A stretch of 64,000 nucleotides of DNA from Butyriboletus loyo (GCA_038093515.1 JBBPSI010000025.1:62001-126000), one strand, 5' to 3'; positions 10,746 to 23,765 are shown, counted from the stretch's first letter. Made by a program: numbers and translations. The notes: generated by a model not told the origin, from the letters alone.

Positions 10746-13187
10746 ATGGTCTACCTCCCACCACCTCATCTCGCTTCCGCTTCACGGCCATCGTACGGTG
10801 ACGCCTACAGCACCATCCTCGCCGCTCATCGTCGTTCACCCCTCACCTCCGCGTCCTCCGTCATCCTTCTCGTCGCACCAGATGTCGACGCCTTGTGCGC
10901 TGCCAAGATGCTTGCAGAGCTCCTCAAGCAAGACGACGTCATGCACAGGACCATTCCCGTGTCAGGTGTCGCAGAGTTGGAATCTATGAAAGACGAGCTC
11001 GCAACTTATAACGAGGTATGCAATCACGACCCGGACCTCTCCTCTTCTTCCTTTTGACACAGACAAGCTGCATACCCTCATTCTCGTCAACATGGGCGCC
11101 ATCCTCGACCTTCCTTCTCCCACGTGGTTTGGGGAGTTCGGTGCACATTTAACAGTACACGTGATCGACTCCACCAGACCCCAGAATCTGGCAAGTCTGT
11201 TCGGTGGTGGCGACATCGGTGATCGCATCGTCCTCTGGGACGATGGTGAGGTTGACACCATGAATGCACACAGAAAAGCTTGGGAAGCACTAGAAGTCTG
11301 TCTCTCTACATCGCAAAACCACTCAGACTGACAGACTTTGCCAGTACGAGCCAGAGCCAGACTCGGAGGAGGACGATTCAGACTTTGATTCAGAGGATGA
11401 AACGCAAAACGACGAAAGCCTGAACGAGGCCTCAACTGCGGGCAGCCCATCACGCAAGCGCAAATCGCAAACCCCCAATCAACATGGAGGGAAGAGGCCG
11501 AAACTAGACAATGTCGCAGTGCTTCTCCACGTCGTCCGCTCGCACTGACACGCTTTCCAGGAGCCAGGCCGAATGTCACGAGAACAGCGTGCGGCGTATC
11601 AAGCAGTGGTCGAAAAACACTACACAAGCGGTTCATGGTACAGCCAGAGTGCCTCTGCGACAATCTATATTCTTGCTACTGTCCTTGAGCGTCCAGATTG
11701 TGATCTCCTGTGGTATGTGATACTGAATGATTGACATATATATTTCTGGTCATTGCCGTAGGCTCGCCATCCTCGGGCTCACGTACCAGTATACAACTTC
11801 CCGCATATCACGCGACTTCTATGAAAAATATCATGCTATCTATTACGACGAAGTATCACGCCTCAATCCACTTCCCGCAGGGGTCACCACTAATATTGAT
11901 ACAATCACTGCACTTGGCCCAGACGATTTGTCGATACGATCTACCGAAGAACTGAGATTTACCCTTCTTCGTCACTGGACCCTATATGATGCCATGTTTC
12001 ACTCCAGTTACGTAGCTGGAAAGCTTGGAATTTGGAAGGAACGAGGTCGGAAGAGACTTACAGGCCTACTCGCTAAAATGGGGTGATTATGACCTTCGCA
12101 CAATGGTTTCAATGACGCTTAACAACTAACCCCACCTGAGGCAGGTTTTCAATAACGCAGACTCAACAGCTGCACGCCCACATGGACCTCGACCTCAAGC
12201 ATCAGTTAAGATCCAAGCTTGACGCCATCGCCCCTGAGTACGGTCTTGTGGAACTCACATACTTGTCCTTCGTCCGATGTTTTGGGTATCGCGCCCCTCC
12301 CTTAAGCGCTGCTGATGCTGTTGAAGCTGTCAGCGCACTCTTGGATGTGGCCGGCGGCATCAGGATGGAACTCGAGGTCGAAGGTGCTCGGCATGGTGGG
12401 GAATGGTTCGGCAGTGGACGCGTGTGGGAGGGTAGTAGATACATCGTTGATGAAGCGCATGAAAGTAAGGAACACGGTGAAGGTGTAAAGACAAATGGAG
12501 AAGGTGATGGAGAGAATTCAGGCGGCACAGAAGAACGCGCAGAAGTCCCCTGGTGGGTTAGGAACTTTTGGGCAGCCTATGATGCTCTCACTGAGTAAGT
12601 CATTATTTGCATTGGTTGCAGAAATACTTGAATATTCCAGCATTGTCTCCCTTCGAGATGCACTCGCACTGTCCATGTCACTTCATCGAGCCATCATACG
12701 ACAAGGAACCTCAATAATCGACAAGCAAGACGTCCGTACAATGCGTTCTCATCGTGTTGTGGTTCTCTCTCAGGGACCCGACCTTGCGCTGTTTGCCCAT
12801 CCCGGCGTACTCTCGCGTCTGGCGCTCTGGATAATTGATGCATTAAGAGACAAGCTGCCAGGCACGAAGCTTGCCCGGGGAAAGAAGAGTTTACCATTCG
12901 TGCTCGCGTGCCTGAACGAGAGGACAGGGACATACATTGTTGTGGGGGTCATGGGTTCACTGGAGTTGGGAGATGCAACAAAAAAGTATGTTTTCAAATA
13001 CTCTTCTGCAGATCTAAAGGATTGAGGTCCACCGATCAGCGAGTTTGGTCTAGCATTCATCAAAGCCAAAGAACGGTGTAACGCCCGGTCCTCTCACAAC
13101 TCGTTCGATACGAGCATCCTCGAGATCGATCAGGATGATCTGAAGGTATTCTTAGAAGCCCTGTGTGAGGTAGGAGAGGGATACTGA
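10746..13187 (+). CDS. CDC45: Cdc45 replication initiation factor
   Basis: The first exon (10746-11015) encodes MVYLPPPHLASASRPSYGDAY and the DHH-like start block VILLVAPDVDALCAAKML. The second begins at 11068 (LHTLILVNMGAI, FVIDSTRP-type block, GDRIVLWDD). An acidic, then basic insert follows near 11345-11510 (PEPDSEEDDSDFDSEDE, SRKRKS), typical of Cdc45. Later exons carry YSQSASATIYILATVLERP, LWLAILGLT, a helical middle region, DIEALREQ-like SLRDALALSMSLHRAIIRQG, the FAHPGVLSRLALW block and the C-terminus LGLAFIKAKERC to LEALCE. Cdc45 joins MCM2-7 and GINS in the replicative helicase. The stop at 13185-13187 is only 72 bp from the convergent scramblase stop. Confidence 0.95.
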
Positions 13188-13258
13188 TGTACAATCCGTG
13201 TTGTGGTACCACGAGTCATTCAAAAGCATGCGCGCACGGGCTGCTACTACCCGTATGC

Positions 13259-15885
13259 CTATTCTCCGGAGCTCCACCAGAAACCAAATCCGTGCCTATT
13301 GCAAATGTAGGGTGAGAGATGGTCAAATGAGCAGATTACGCACCCTCCTTCAGAATGCCTGGAAAAATAATCATAGTCGATGTTAACTGGGGACACAATC
13401 AACACGTGCAAATTCCTTGGAGACACATTGGTTGATCTTACTTGCCATTGCCAAGACAAGCTAGTCTCATGATCATTTAGCGCCGAGTCGTCATCTCCGA
13501 ACAGATCGAACTCACCGCCCTTTCATCAATGGTCAAGTTCCTCTCCGCGCCTGGTTTGTGCAATATCACTCCATTACTCTGGCTCAAACTGTAAACTTGT
13601 TCTTGTTCATCCGGTGCCCGGAAGGACACGGTGTATTGCCCTGTATCCGTGAAGATCTGGGGGTGAAATACTCATTCACATTGGTCCAGGGAGTCAACCG
13701 CCATCTTACCTCCCTCCCAAATCCCCTAAATGCTCTGTTGACACTCGCGATGCCTTCCCCTTGCACATCCCGTAAGACAAAATGCCACGCCCATAAACCC
13801 TCGTCGATACGCGCAAATTGGTTGAAATGGGCCTCGAGTGTGCGTTCGGGTTGAAGGTCTGAACCGAGGGCAGTAAGTACCCGGTGAGGAGTAGACCTGA
13901 AGAGTTGACCCGGAGCGGCATCAAAAATGGAAGGTAATTCGTCCGTATCCGGTCGTCGATAGCACACAATGCCAGGACATCGACCCATGCAGCGTCCCAA
14001 GACGACAGGCAATAAAGAGGACATCCCCAACCACCAGTCAAGTGATCAGCAAGAAAAAAATTGGTCAACCAACGTTGCGCCATCCAGCATTGAGACAGCG
14101 ACCAGACTGCCTAGGAGTGTGAGACAGGTAGAAAATAAACGAGAGAAAACGTACAGTGATTGCATGCCGGCGAATATGGTCATGAGAGAAACAAATATAT
14201 GTATATGTGCGGATATAAAAAGCAAGGATAACAGGATATTGAAACCACGGAACGTTTTGGATTCAGGATGACAAAGGCGGAGGACGTCGAACAAGTCAAG
14301 AAACCGAATAATCGCGTTGGGTGGACACGGTGAAATGGGAAGTGAGGATGATACGACCATCAATGCAACACGTGCGGAGATGGAGACACCACATCCACAT
14401 TGGGAGCGCCGTTAATTGAGCCAAAGGTTAAATAGCACCTGAATCAAAACCGGGTAGTAGTGAGCCAGAACGTAGAGTTGATAACACACAAGCCAATAGG
14501 ATGGAGAGACAAATATTATATGGATAAAGCGGTACAGTTCCATCCCCGGTCACAATAACAATGGCGGTATTGGAGCAGGTGAGGAAATAAACACGGACGA
14601 ACAGGGCAAGGGCATGAGCAGATTGGTCGGCGCAGTCGTGGAGCGAACAAAAACAAATAGAAACAATGTATACGGACCATGGAATTAACCCGTCATGATG
14701 GCGTATCGATGAATGGGGAAAGAAGGATTTATTGGTGTAAGATTGAAATCGTACCATAATCGCGTTGAAGAGGATCCATGATCCGGGCGTTAGGATAACG
14801 AGGGATTCATCCAAAATTGAAAAACACCGAAAAGAGGGGGGATGTGGAGTCGCGATGTGGTTTAGCGAGATAATTATCACACAGCAGGAAGTCAGGTGAG
14901 CAGGAAACATATTGCCAATTATATGGATGGAGGGGCAAGCGTTACGATTCGACACGACGGGTCGGCGGAGTTGTTTGGTCAGACAAGGAATCAATACGAT
15001 AAAACAGTCCGGTCAGTGCTGAGAACCAAGAGGCAACTAGGAACACACATACCGCAGGAATAAATCGTACCTCCTCCTCCACGGATGCCACTCCTGCTGC
15101 ACCTCTGCGAAAGTGTCCAGAGTCAACTCTCCTTCTGGGGCGTCCATAGGACGCTGAACGAACATGCGAGAGTTTATCCAAGAAAACGGGCGACGGATCT
15201 GGAAGCAACGGGATATTTGTACAGAAATGCCATGGTGAGCCATGAGCACCCACCCAAAGGATGGGAGAACCTTCAAGATCCATGACCAGTGCTCGAAATG
15301 GCCTATGCGTCCTGAACACCTGCCTTGCAAACATGGAAAAGAAACCCCGCGGTTCTTCAACAATATATCCGAGTGATTCTCCAGATGGGTTGGCTTCACA
15401 GCGAAGTTTAGCGCATGACAGAAAAAAATTGCAGTAGAAAGCCTGAACACACTTATAGCATATCGGTTCGATTGCTCAAATCCCATGAAAATGTTGAGCA
15501 TTTCAAGCTGTCTGGTTAGGAGTGAGACCGGACAAAAATCCAAACTTGGTCACTTCCGTTACCTTGTGACTACGAGCTCATCGTTGTTCACCAGCAAACG
15601 CTTCAAGCCTGCCTCGGAAGCGGCGGTGGAGTGTAGGCTTTGCCTCCAAGGTTGTGAGTGGTCTACGGATGGTTTCTCTTCATAGTCTGACGAGGTCCAC
15701 AGACGGTCTTCTGAAGGAGAGTCTGACTGGGGCCTGCGTGGCGTGTTACCTCGGGATTTTCTCCCAAAACCAGTGGTACGATGCGGAAAACGAGATAGGG
15801 CATATAACCGAAACTGTTGTGCCAAAGGTGTGCAGAAAGATGTGTGCCTTGGCAACAGACGATGGGCCATGATAACCGCAGCCAT
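13259..15885 (-). CDS. AIM25: Phospholipid scramblase family protein (Aim25-like)
   Basis: Nine exons (15885-15563, 15511-15453, 15393-15254, 15198-15053, 13896-13710, 13656-13516, 13460-13442, 13386-13344, 13295-13259) give 364 residues in one frame. The first exon is a basic, Ser/Arg-rich presequence (MAHRLLPRHTSFCTPLAQQF), suggesting mitochondria. The scramblase core follows: LEMLNIFMGFEQSNRYAI, GYIVEEPRGFFSMFARQ, FRTHRPFRALVMDLEG, RRPFSWINSRMFVQR, EVQQEWHPWRRRYDLFLR, QFARIDEGLWAW, VNRAFRGFGREIFTDTGQY, LTIDERALVLAMAINIDYD and YFSRHSEGG. The intron between exons 4 and 5 is 1156 bp, far longer than any other here. Exon 7 is only 19 nt. Yeast Aim25 is a mitochondrial scramblase-like protein of poorly known role. 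Confidence 0.92.
13897..15052 (-). other. Unusually long intron of the scramblase gene
   Basis: The donor GTATGT after the codon block RYDLFLR and the acceptor TCTTCAG before STPHRVL join two halves of one conserved scramblase exon in frame. All other introns in this window that I resolved are about 35-80 bp, so 1156 bp is exceptional. Inside, on the same strand, is an open frame of 188 codons (14994-14428) with several hydrophobic stretches, and a shorter hydrophobic frame at 14363-14046. Neither shows a domain I recognise. No terminal inverted repeats or transposase motifs were visible. Confidence 0.7.
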
Positions 15886-16120
15886 TTGGCGGACTAGGCC
15901 AGGTTTTCAAAGCGAAGTATCGAATATGTCACCAGGCCGCCGATATAGTAGTGCTCCAGAGCCTCCCAGTAGTCGTACTTGATTACCAAGTAATAGCCAT
16001 ATTCGTGTGGCTATGCATCGAGGCGCTATTTACTGCTACATTTCGAGGCTTTACCAACTCCAAGTCGTCCAACAAGACTTGACCAACTAGCTTTTGTTCC
16101 CCCGCGGTGCTGGGGTGACG

Positions 16121-18982
16121 ATGCATCGGCGGCCGACCATTATTCGCATTCCAAGGAATGCGCGATCCGCTGCTACAGCGCCTAAAATACAGGTGGGCTC
16201 AGTCGTTTGTAGCTAGCACGCGAAAAACTCACCGGTGAACATTAGCCCGCTTTCAGGCGGATTCTTCGGTCAGAAGCGGATAGCGCTCCTGAGCCCAGCG
16301 TTTCCCGGCACACTCCTCACGTTGCTTCGCGACGACGCCAGGTAAAACCTAGTGACAACGGTTCCCTCCGTTGCAATACTCCCGTTCCGCACCCTCCTTC
16401 CAGACCTCATCTTACATCACGCCCGTCGCCGTCCCAGCTTAACGAACGCGATTCCTTCCGACCCCTTATCCATCAGCCTGAACCTAGCATCCTGTCGCGC
16501 TTGTCCAAATTAAAATTAAAAAAACGCGACTCCCTTTGCCCTGATCATGCCTTCGTCGCAGGTGCAAACAGAGGCGGCACATCGGAGATAAGTCGCTGGC
16601 ATGGAAAGCAAAGGGAAAAAGAGGGTGGTCGGAAATTCCAGCCCAAGCAGGTGCCAGTGGATCTCTATATTCCATCGACTGTTTCGGTTGGACAATTGGC
16701 TAAGCTATTGAATGTTCGCTTGCGTATGGTCAATATCTTGCCCCCGCACACAATGGACTGAATTTGTTTCATTCAAAGGTACACTTCAACGGAAGATGGA
16801 CCAAGTAGGAATGCATGAAGAGTCTTCCTATGATTATGGTCGGTAATCTTCCCTCTCATAATCACAGAGCTGAATCATTACTATAGTTTTGACCAGTGAC
16901 TATGCTGCTCTACTCGTACAAGAGTTCGGTCGTAGCCCGATAATTAATGATGAAGCCGCTTTCGACCTATACCCTCCGTAAGGATGTTTCTTGCTGATTT
17001 CGATGCTCTGAGCTTCTACTCTCTTCAGAATGTTCCATTGACTCCAACATTCTTTAATAGACCTCCATCGGAAAACCCCCACCTTCTGACAACTCGTCCT
17101 CCCATTGTAGCGATTATGGGACATGTCGATCACGGAAAAACCACTCTTCTCGACAATCTTCGTTCTTCCTCCGTTGCTGCTTCTGAAGCAGGCGGGATCA
17201 CGCAGCATATTGGTGCTTTCTGTGTTCCGTTGAGCACGAGTGGCGACTCTTCGTCGACATCGAACGGAGATGAGCGTCTCATCACATTCCTGGACACCCC
17301 AGGGCATGCTGCTTTCTCTGCGATGCGTGCGCGTGGAACTTCGGTCACTGACATCGTCGTCCTAGTGGTTGCTGCAGATGATGGTGTCATGCCCCAAACG
17401 CTGGAAGTCATCGAGCTTGTTAAACGTGAGAGGGAAGGAAGTAACATTGGGATGGTTGTTGCCATTAATAAGGTTGACAAACCTGAAGCTGATGTCGTAA
17501 GTCCATGCGCCACACTTTTTTCTTCTTCGCAGCCTATGACCCTGTACACTTACGCTCTTCCGCTCTGTACTACAGGAAAAGACTAAACTTGCCTTACTTT
17601 CCGCTGGCGTTCCTCTAGAAGAGGCTGGCGGGGATGTCCCTTGCGTTACTGTCTCCGGACTCACTGGATACGGACTGCCTGAACTTGTTGAAACCATTGC
17701 TCTAGTTGCCGATGTAATGGACATCCGTGCAGAACAAGATTGCAAACCCGTGGGGTATGTCCTTGAGTCCAGGATACTTAAAGGGTTTGGGTGAGTATGC
17801 ATATTCACTTTCTAAATGCGTTTTTGTCTTGAGTGCCAACCCATGCGCGTAGTCCTATTGCAACTGTTCTTATGACACGCGGCACACTCTCTCCAGGAAT
17901 ACCCCTTCTGGCGGGGACTTCCTCATGTTCTACACGCCGCCTTCTTTCCCCTTCCTTGCAACCCATCCGATCTGCCGTACCTGGCACCCCTGTCCTTGTC
18001 GTAGGTTGGAAGTCGCTTCCCGCCGCTGGTGAAGAGGTCTTATCGGGTAGCGACGCCAACATAAAGAAAGCATGTGCGAATCGAGAACGGAAACGGGATC
18101 TAGAGAGTAATCTAAGCGATGTCGAGGCGATAAATACTGCAAGGCAAGCAGACAGAGAGAGGGAGGAGAAAGAAAGAGAAATCACATACCAGGCGAAGAG
18201 GGGTAACCGTACCGCAACCGCGGTGGCCGAAGAAAGCTCTATTCAGGAAGTCAAGAAAAAGTATCTTCGGATGGTTGTCAAAGGGGACGTTAGTGGGAGT
18301 GTCGAGGCTCTAGTTGGTGCAGTCAGGGATATCGGGAATCACTTAGCAGGCGTCAAGGTTGTTTCTACTGGCGTGGGGGACATTTCTGAATCTGATGTTA
18401 TGATGGCGAAGGCCACAGACGGTATGTCTACGTCCGGATTTCTTGTGTACACTCGTTAATTTCCGCATCAGCGATGATAGTTGCGTTTTCTGTTGGCGTA
18501 CCACGGAGTGTCCGGGCTTCCGCCTCCCAGAACCTCATCCCAATCTATACATCCGACATCATATACCGCGTGATCGACGACGTCCGTGATCGCGTCGTAT
18601 CTCTCCTGCCCTGTACCTACGACATCAAAGTCACCGGCGAAGCGACAGTGCTCCAGCTGTTCGAGATTCAAATCAAAGGAAGTTACAAAAGGATCGCTGG
18701 GTGCAGGGTCACCCATGGGATTATGCAACGATCAAGCCCGGTTAGGGTACTAAGAGAGGAGGAGATAATATATGAAGGTGAGCATTGAGTGCATACACCA
18801 TGGATGTATTGAGTTGGAACTTGTTGCCAGGTTCCATAGACGCGTTGAAGCAGCTGAAGAAGGACGTGGCTGAGGTCAGAAAAGGGTTAGAATGTGGCAT
18901 TAACTTACAGGACTTTGCTAATCTCCAAGAGGGTGATGTTATACACATGATCCAGAAAGTAGAGATACCGGGCGAGCTGTGA
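16121..18982 (+). CDS. IFM1: Mitochondrial translation initiation factor IF-2
   Basis: Nine exons (16121-16192, 16246-16723, 16779-16838, 16887-16977, 17013-17496, 17576-17790, 17853-18421, 18472-18777, 18831-18982) give 808 residues. The start [17 protein letters not shown] is a good mitochondrial presequence. A Pro/Ser-rich linker leads to the IF2 N-domain ([20 protein letters not shown]), then the GTPase: [12 protein letters not shown] (G1), [15 protein letters not shown] (G3), NKVD (G4), followed by domain II ([11 protein letters not shown]), a charged coiled coil near 18060-18180, domain III ([16 protein letters not shown]) and domain IV ending [12 protein letters not shown]. It brings initiator tRNA to the mitochondrial ribosome. 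The fourth intron would be just 35 bp. Confidence 0.94.
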
Positions 18983-19108
18983 TTGCTCGGCGATTGTACA
19001 TCCTGATACATACGCGTATAGAAATTCATGCATTATATCATTCTCTTTGTTAAGTGTGCGTACAAGGTATGTCTTCGACGAAGTATCTCAGTATCCATGG
19101 TGACTTGT

Positions 19109-20562
19109 TCATGGTGCTCGGTTTCTATTCTGTTCGTCAAGTATAATTTCCTTGCCACCGATCGTACCGGTTCTACCTCCGACCCCAAATGTCAGGCTGA
19201 TATTTCCGAGATCATGCGCTGTCTTCTCGAGGACGTTCCAGCTTCGGGTATCCAGCTTCTTCAAGACGACCTCCAACTTGGTCCCAAGGAACTTGTACGA
19301 CGACCCTTCCGGCTCGACTGGGCCAAAGAGCTGAATAGTCCGCTTGAACCGTTTCTGGGCAGGGAGATATAGATCAAAATGGACCTGCATATACTCTCGT
19401 AAGTAAAGCAATGGAGAGGGTCGATAATCGTCCGCATTGGAATGCCAACCTGCGTTTCTTCGACCGTTACCTTGCTTCTGTCCTTGTCAGCCTGCTTGGC
19501 AAATACAGACACGTGCACCTCGTTCGGTGTCTGATAGTGATCTATACGGCACTGAGTGAGCTGGTCGGCCTGATGCATCCCAAACAGATCAAAAAGTGGT
19601 CAGGGCCGCGAATAAAACGTAATAAAAGTGCTGCCACGCACCAGCTCCTTGCTCTGCTTCGGAACAAAAACATGGCGACCTTTCTTGCATCCTTCGATTT
19701 TAAGGAATTCTTCAAACTCCAGGACTCGCCGTTTACAGCATAGATAACCCTGAACGTCGCATGAGAATCATCGGAAATACAAACAGGAGGATATGGAGAA
19801 TAGTGCACGAGCGACGTAATTTATGGGGCTACATACCTTGCTTCCCTCGTGGAAGATGGGCTGCAGGATAAATTGATCGGGTCAATAGACGGGAAGCTAT
19901 GAACGAAGGCGGCGAATAATCTGAAACGTACTGGTGCTGGGTGGTAGGTGCAGACAGTGTCTTCGCCGTTTCCAATTCGGTTTTCTGCATCGCTCGCGAA
20001 AGCCGCACTACAGCCTTTACGTCTGCATTGTGTGCCAGGTGCGATAGTTACACTTAAATCATCCTCCTCCTCCGGGGGAGAGAAGAGAACGAATTGGGTA
20101 GGGGGAGCGGCGGCGAGAGGCGCAGATGTCTGTGATTGAAGTGTCGGCCCCGTAGAATAGACTTCTTTTCCTTCTTTCACTTCCGTCATTGTGAGAACCT
20201 CAGTAGTTGGAGGCCTCGGCACTTGGGAGACAGCTTGAGGTACTGCCTCTGTATGTGCGCCAACCTCACATCCCTTGCCGGAATGATCGATGATCGTTAG
20301 CGGTGAACGTGCTCTGCCAGGCAACAAGGCATGCATACAGGGATAGCCATGAATTCATCAAAGTCGAGAACCGGCTTGTTGATACTTGAACAGCATGACC
20401 ACGATTTAAGCCCCTCGTGGAAGACCTGATAATGGGACAACCGATCTGACAAGACTGACAGCCGACACTCACTGGTGCTCCTGGGTGATAATGGCAACTG
20501 GTTTCGGTGTTCAGTTCTGATGAAAACTCCTGGCCACACCCTTTTCGCGTACAACGCGGCAT
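19109..20562 (-). CDS. CHORD-CS domain protein (CHORDC1/Chp1-like co-chaperone)
   Basis: The start (MPRCTRKGCGQEFSSELN) opens the first CHORD zinc domain, completed after a short intron by FHEGLKSWSCC and FDEFMAIPGC. A Ser/Thr/Pro-rich linker (PPTTEVLTMTEVKEG) follows. The second CHORD (QCRRKGCSAAFASD, CTYHPAPVIFHEGSKGYLCC, FEEFLKIEGCKKGRH) spans two exons. The C-terminal CS (p23/Sgt1-like) domain reads HYQTPNEVHVSVFAKQ, VHFDLYLPAQKRFKRTIQLF and TKLEVVLKKLDTRSWNVLE, ending in a short tail at 19109. The family binds Hsp90 and supports Hsp90 clients; its plant CHORD relative is RAR1. Cys and His zinc ligands of both CHORDs appear intact. Confidence 0.93.
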
Positions 20563-22296
20563 GTTGGCGAAGTGATCGCAGAATGACGAGATATTCTAGT
20601 GTCGCGAACGCCAGCTGCAATTCTTACTCGATATCATCGAGATGGCCTGCGCTGCAAAATAAATAGATTGATTATGTAATGCCTAGAATGTTCGTGAAAC
20701 TGCAGTTGAATTGCCCAAAGTGGAAGTCCTGATGCGAACGAGTAGCTGGCCAGGGAATCTTGTCAAGGCCGTCGAGCGGTCACAGTCAATACTCCGGGAA
20801 ACCGGTATTAGCTACAAGTTGATGGAATGAAGAGGCTAGACACGCAGAGATCGATTACTGTTCGATTGATTGCACCTGCGCACCATGAAGAGCAAACGCC
20901 GCGGTCGGACGGACTTGAAGCGCCATTCAAAAGGGTCGCAACCCACCCCTTCCAAGGATTTGCTTACATGAGAGTGCTTTTCTGTCCCAGTACGCGATAA
21001 TATATTGCCAGATGAATCCTCAATTTCGGTGAAACACCAACCTGCACGTTGTTTGATGTTGAGTCGATCCGACGTTCCGAATGATGGTAGCCGGCGGATA
21101 GCTTATCAGTCACCAGACAATACGCGCCTGGACCTTGAAGCAGTGTAAAGTGGCATGCAAGATGCGGATTGAACTCGTCGCTAGCCAACGTGAAAGGAAA
21201 TCGATCATCCGGTGTCAAATCAATGACAGATGAGGGATGCCAGGGATGCCCTGCAGGCGTGTTACAAACATGTTCCAAGGGGGGAAGGAGATATTCTTGC
21301 ATTCGAGATTGAATTGGGAATCTCTGACTCAGGGGTGAGTGCAAGTGGATCAGAAACGTTTCAGCGCCATGAACTTGGTAGCGTCACGAAAGCGTGAGTC
21401 GAGATTATAACCAGTGGTGACACGTACCAGCGCCATGAAACGTCGTGCACTCTGCTCAATTGAACTTGCCCGATGCGTCAGGACCCCCGGCCTCCGGATC
21501 CAAGTTTCAGGCCACAAGAGGGAAGGGAAAAAACTTGATGCTATGAACCGATTCTGCTACCCACGACACCGATCGCTTCTGCCATGCAAATAACAGCACT
21601 TTGCTGCCGTCTTTCTAGGTTTAATGATTGTGCTCCAACTTGGGGAGGGCCGGCAGGGTTAAGCTCCGACGATCAACGACAGCTGGCATCCACTTGAACA
21701 AGTCCCGTGTGGTCTGGTTGACCGATGAAGTAAAACACAGACTCAATCCGAGCCAGATCAGAGAATTACCGTTCCTGCATTTGTTGCCCGCTGGACCCCA
21801 GGCTTCCAAGACCATGAATTGAATTGAATCCGATCTTGAACCTTATCATGACGAGTGTGAAAACAACTTCCCAATGGTGCCAAAACCTTCTGTTTTCAGC
21901 TCTTCCACAATGGAAAGAACTGTATTGTGTGCCATTCTCATGGCGGCGATCATCGAGGAAGGTTTGATCTCGAATGGTGGACATTGGATGACTCGGCACA
22001 CGCCACAAGGAGGAAGGTGTACAGCCACATGGAAGGCGACTCCTAGTACGTCACACACGGACGGTGGGTACATTATTGTCGCAGCAGGATCATGTGCACG
22101 GGGATTATTGCGTAGTGTCGGAGCAGGCTTGATTGCTTGCAGAGCGGCCGTGGAGCATTCGCGTTGCAGGTCCGAAACTCCTCTGAAATGGCAAATTCAT
22201 TGACCAGAACGAAGCGGAAACACCACTCAAGACGATTGTGGCGATCGATACGATTCAACATCAACAATCCAAGGATTTCATTTCCAAATCTACCTT
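20563..22296. other. Gene-poor stretch, no recognised gene
   Basis: About 1.7 kb between two minus-strand genes. Open frames include 126 codons on the minus strand (21344-20964, with a readable-looking block VIDLTPDDRFPFTLASDEF) and 109 codons on the plus strand (21874-22203, with ISNGGHWMTRHTPQGG). Neither resembles a family I know, and neither could be extended by convincing introns. A small species-specific gene here is possible. I saw no tRNA box pattern or repeat. Confidence 0.45.
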
Positions 22297-23566
22297 TTAA
22301 TCCAAACCTGGACCAAGTGACTCCCATACCAGGAACCCCACGCCCCACGGACCAACGCGAGCGAGTGTCCGAAGAGCGGAAGAGATCCGACGATGAGCGT
22401 TGGATCGTAATTCGGGGTGTTTAAGAAAACCCGCCGAATGTTCACGAAAAAATGATACTATGCCATCTTCCTGAAGTTTTTGCATCAAGACAGCGAATGA
22501 TGATTGTTGGCTGCTCGGATGGGATACGTGTGACTTCTCGAGGGCAATAGCCCGGCGTGCTACATCCCATGGCCTACAGAGGCCCTCATATGCCAAGCCT
22601 GCCATTATGCCGCCGCAGACTAGCGTGAAAGCATGAGCAAATCGTGGTAGGTGCAAATCGTGGGATGCCTCGTCCCCTGACTGCAATCTTCGAAGAACAT
22701 GGTCTGTCGCGAGTCTGACTTTGCTTGCTACTTCGCGAGTGATCTCGAAAACTGTGAAGAAAGCAGCGAAACCTGACAAACGGACAGATAAGATATTTTG
22801 GCAAGTGGTTTGAGCTCACCTACCACAGACATCCTTCCCGCATCCCCACCCCCACCCGACCCATCCACGCCCAGCCATTTCACCGACCTCTTTCATCCAA
22901 AGCCTGACCTGTCTGATATCTCTTATTTGATCGGCTCGACTTGAGATGTGTGTCGGCTGTGTTCCCCGGAAGACCTCCTGCCACGCATGGGACCATCCTT
23001 TCCCGGTTCCGCCCTCGATGATGAGTCTCCCATTCTCCACAGGTGCAGCGACTAAGGCTTGCATACCACCCGCGGCAGCACCTGACAATGCAACCGTGAA
23101 CATCGAGTGGACTCCGAGGTGAGATTGTAGATAACCAGAGCACTCGGTGTACGTGGTCCAAAGCACCGTACCCAGCACTGCGTTGGCAAGCATCGGCGGT
23201 ACAAAGTGTTTAGGTATTACCATGAACTACAATGATATGAGTCTCGATTGGGACGCACTCGAGAGGAGGGCGGAACCACACCTTGACTCTTCATGAGTGA
23301 GACGATATACTGAGGAGTGAGAGTTGTGCCACGGCTGTTGGCATGTCCCCGGAGTGAGTGCCAACCGCTCACTGGGTTTGCGGACGGTCAGCAGAGAGAA
23401 TGCTCATAGTGTTTGACTTGCCTTTGGATGGCCTGAACAACCTCACCGGACGGGAGAAATACAAAGCAATAGCCCGCGTAGTCGTCTGAGCCAGTGCGGC
23501 ATAGAGGGGACTGCCTCGTTGATCCTGACGCGAAGGTGGAATAGCGACTTCATCGTGAATGATCAT
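22297..23566 (-). CDS. Mitochondrial carrier family protein
   Basis: Exon 1 starts at 23566 (MIIHDEVAIPPSRQDQ) and runs to PVRLFRPSK. The next intron (23372-23421) has a GC donor. Later exons read VSGWHSLRGHANSRGT, GFMVIPKHFVPPMLANAVLG and, after a further intron at the CGF junction, FAAFFTVFEITREVASK. Two carrier signatures of the P-x-[DE]-x-x-R type are seen: PVENGR and PWDVAR; the first repeat (PVRLFR) is degenerate. The ends of membrane helices around AALSGAAAGGMQALVAAPVE fit a three-repeat carrier of about 370 residues. The substrate cannot be told from the sequence. It lies head to head with the ALKBH7-like gene, 199 bp apart. Confidence 0.8.
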
Positions 23567-23765
23567 GAAGCGTATTGTTGATGATCTGTTGATTCGCGTC
23601 GATTGATTGGCTTTCCGGTAAAGTACTAGTAGTATTTTCGGTGTCGTAGTGCTGTCCTATCTAGCGCCCTGCAATTTGTTGGCAGAAGCAAGGACTTGCA
23701 GTAACCGGCTTGCACAGCGAAATTGGAACTGAGCGTGGCGCTGGCGCTTAGTACTGGAACATTCA

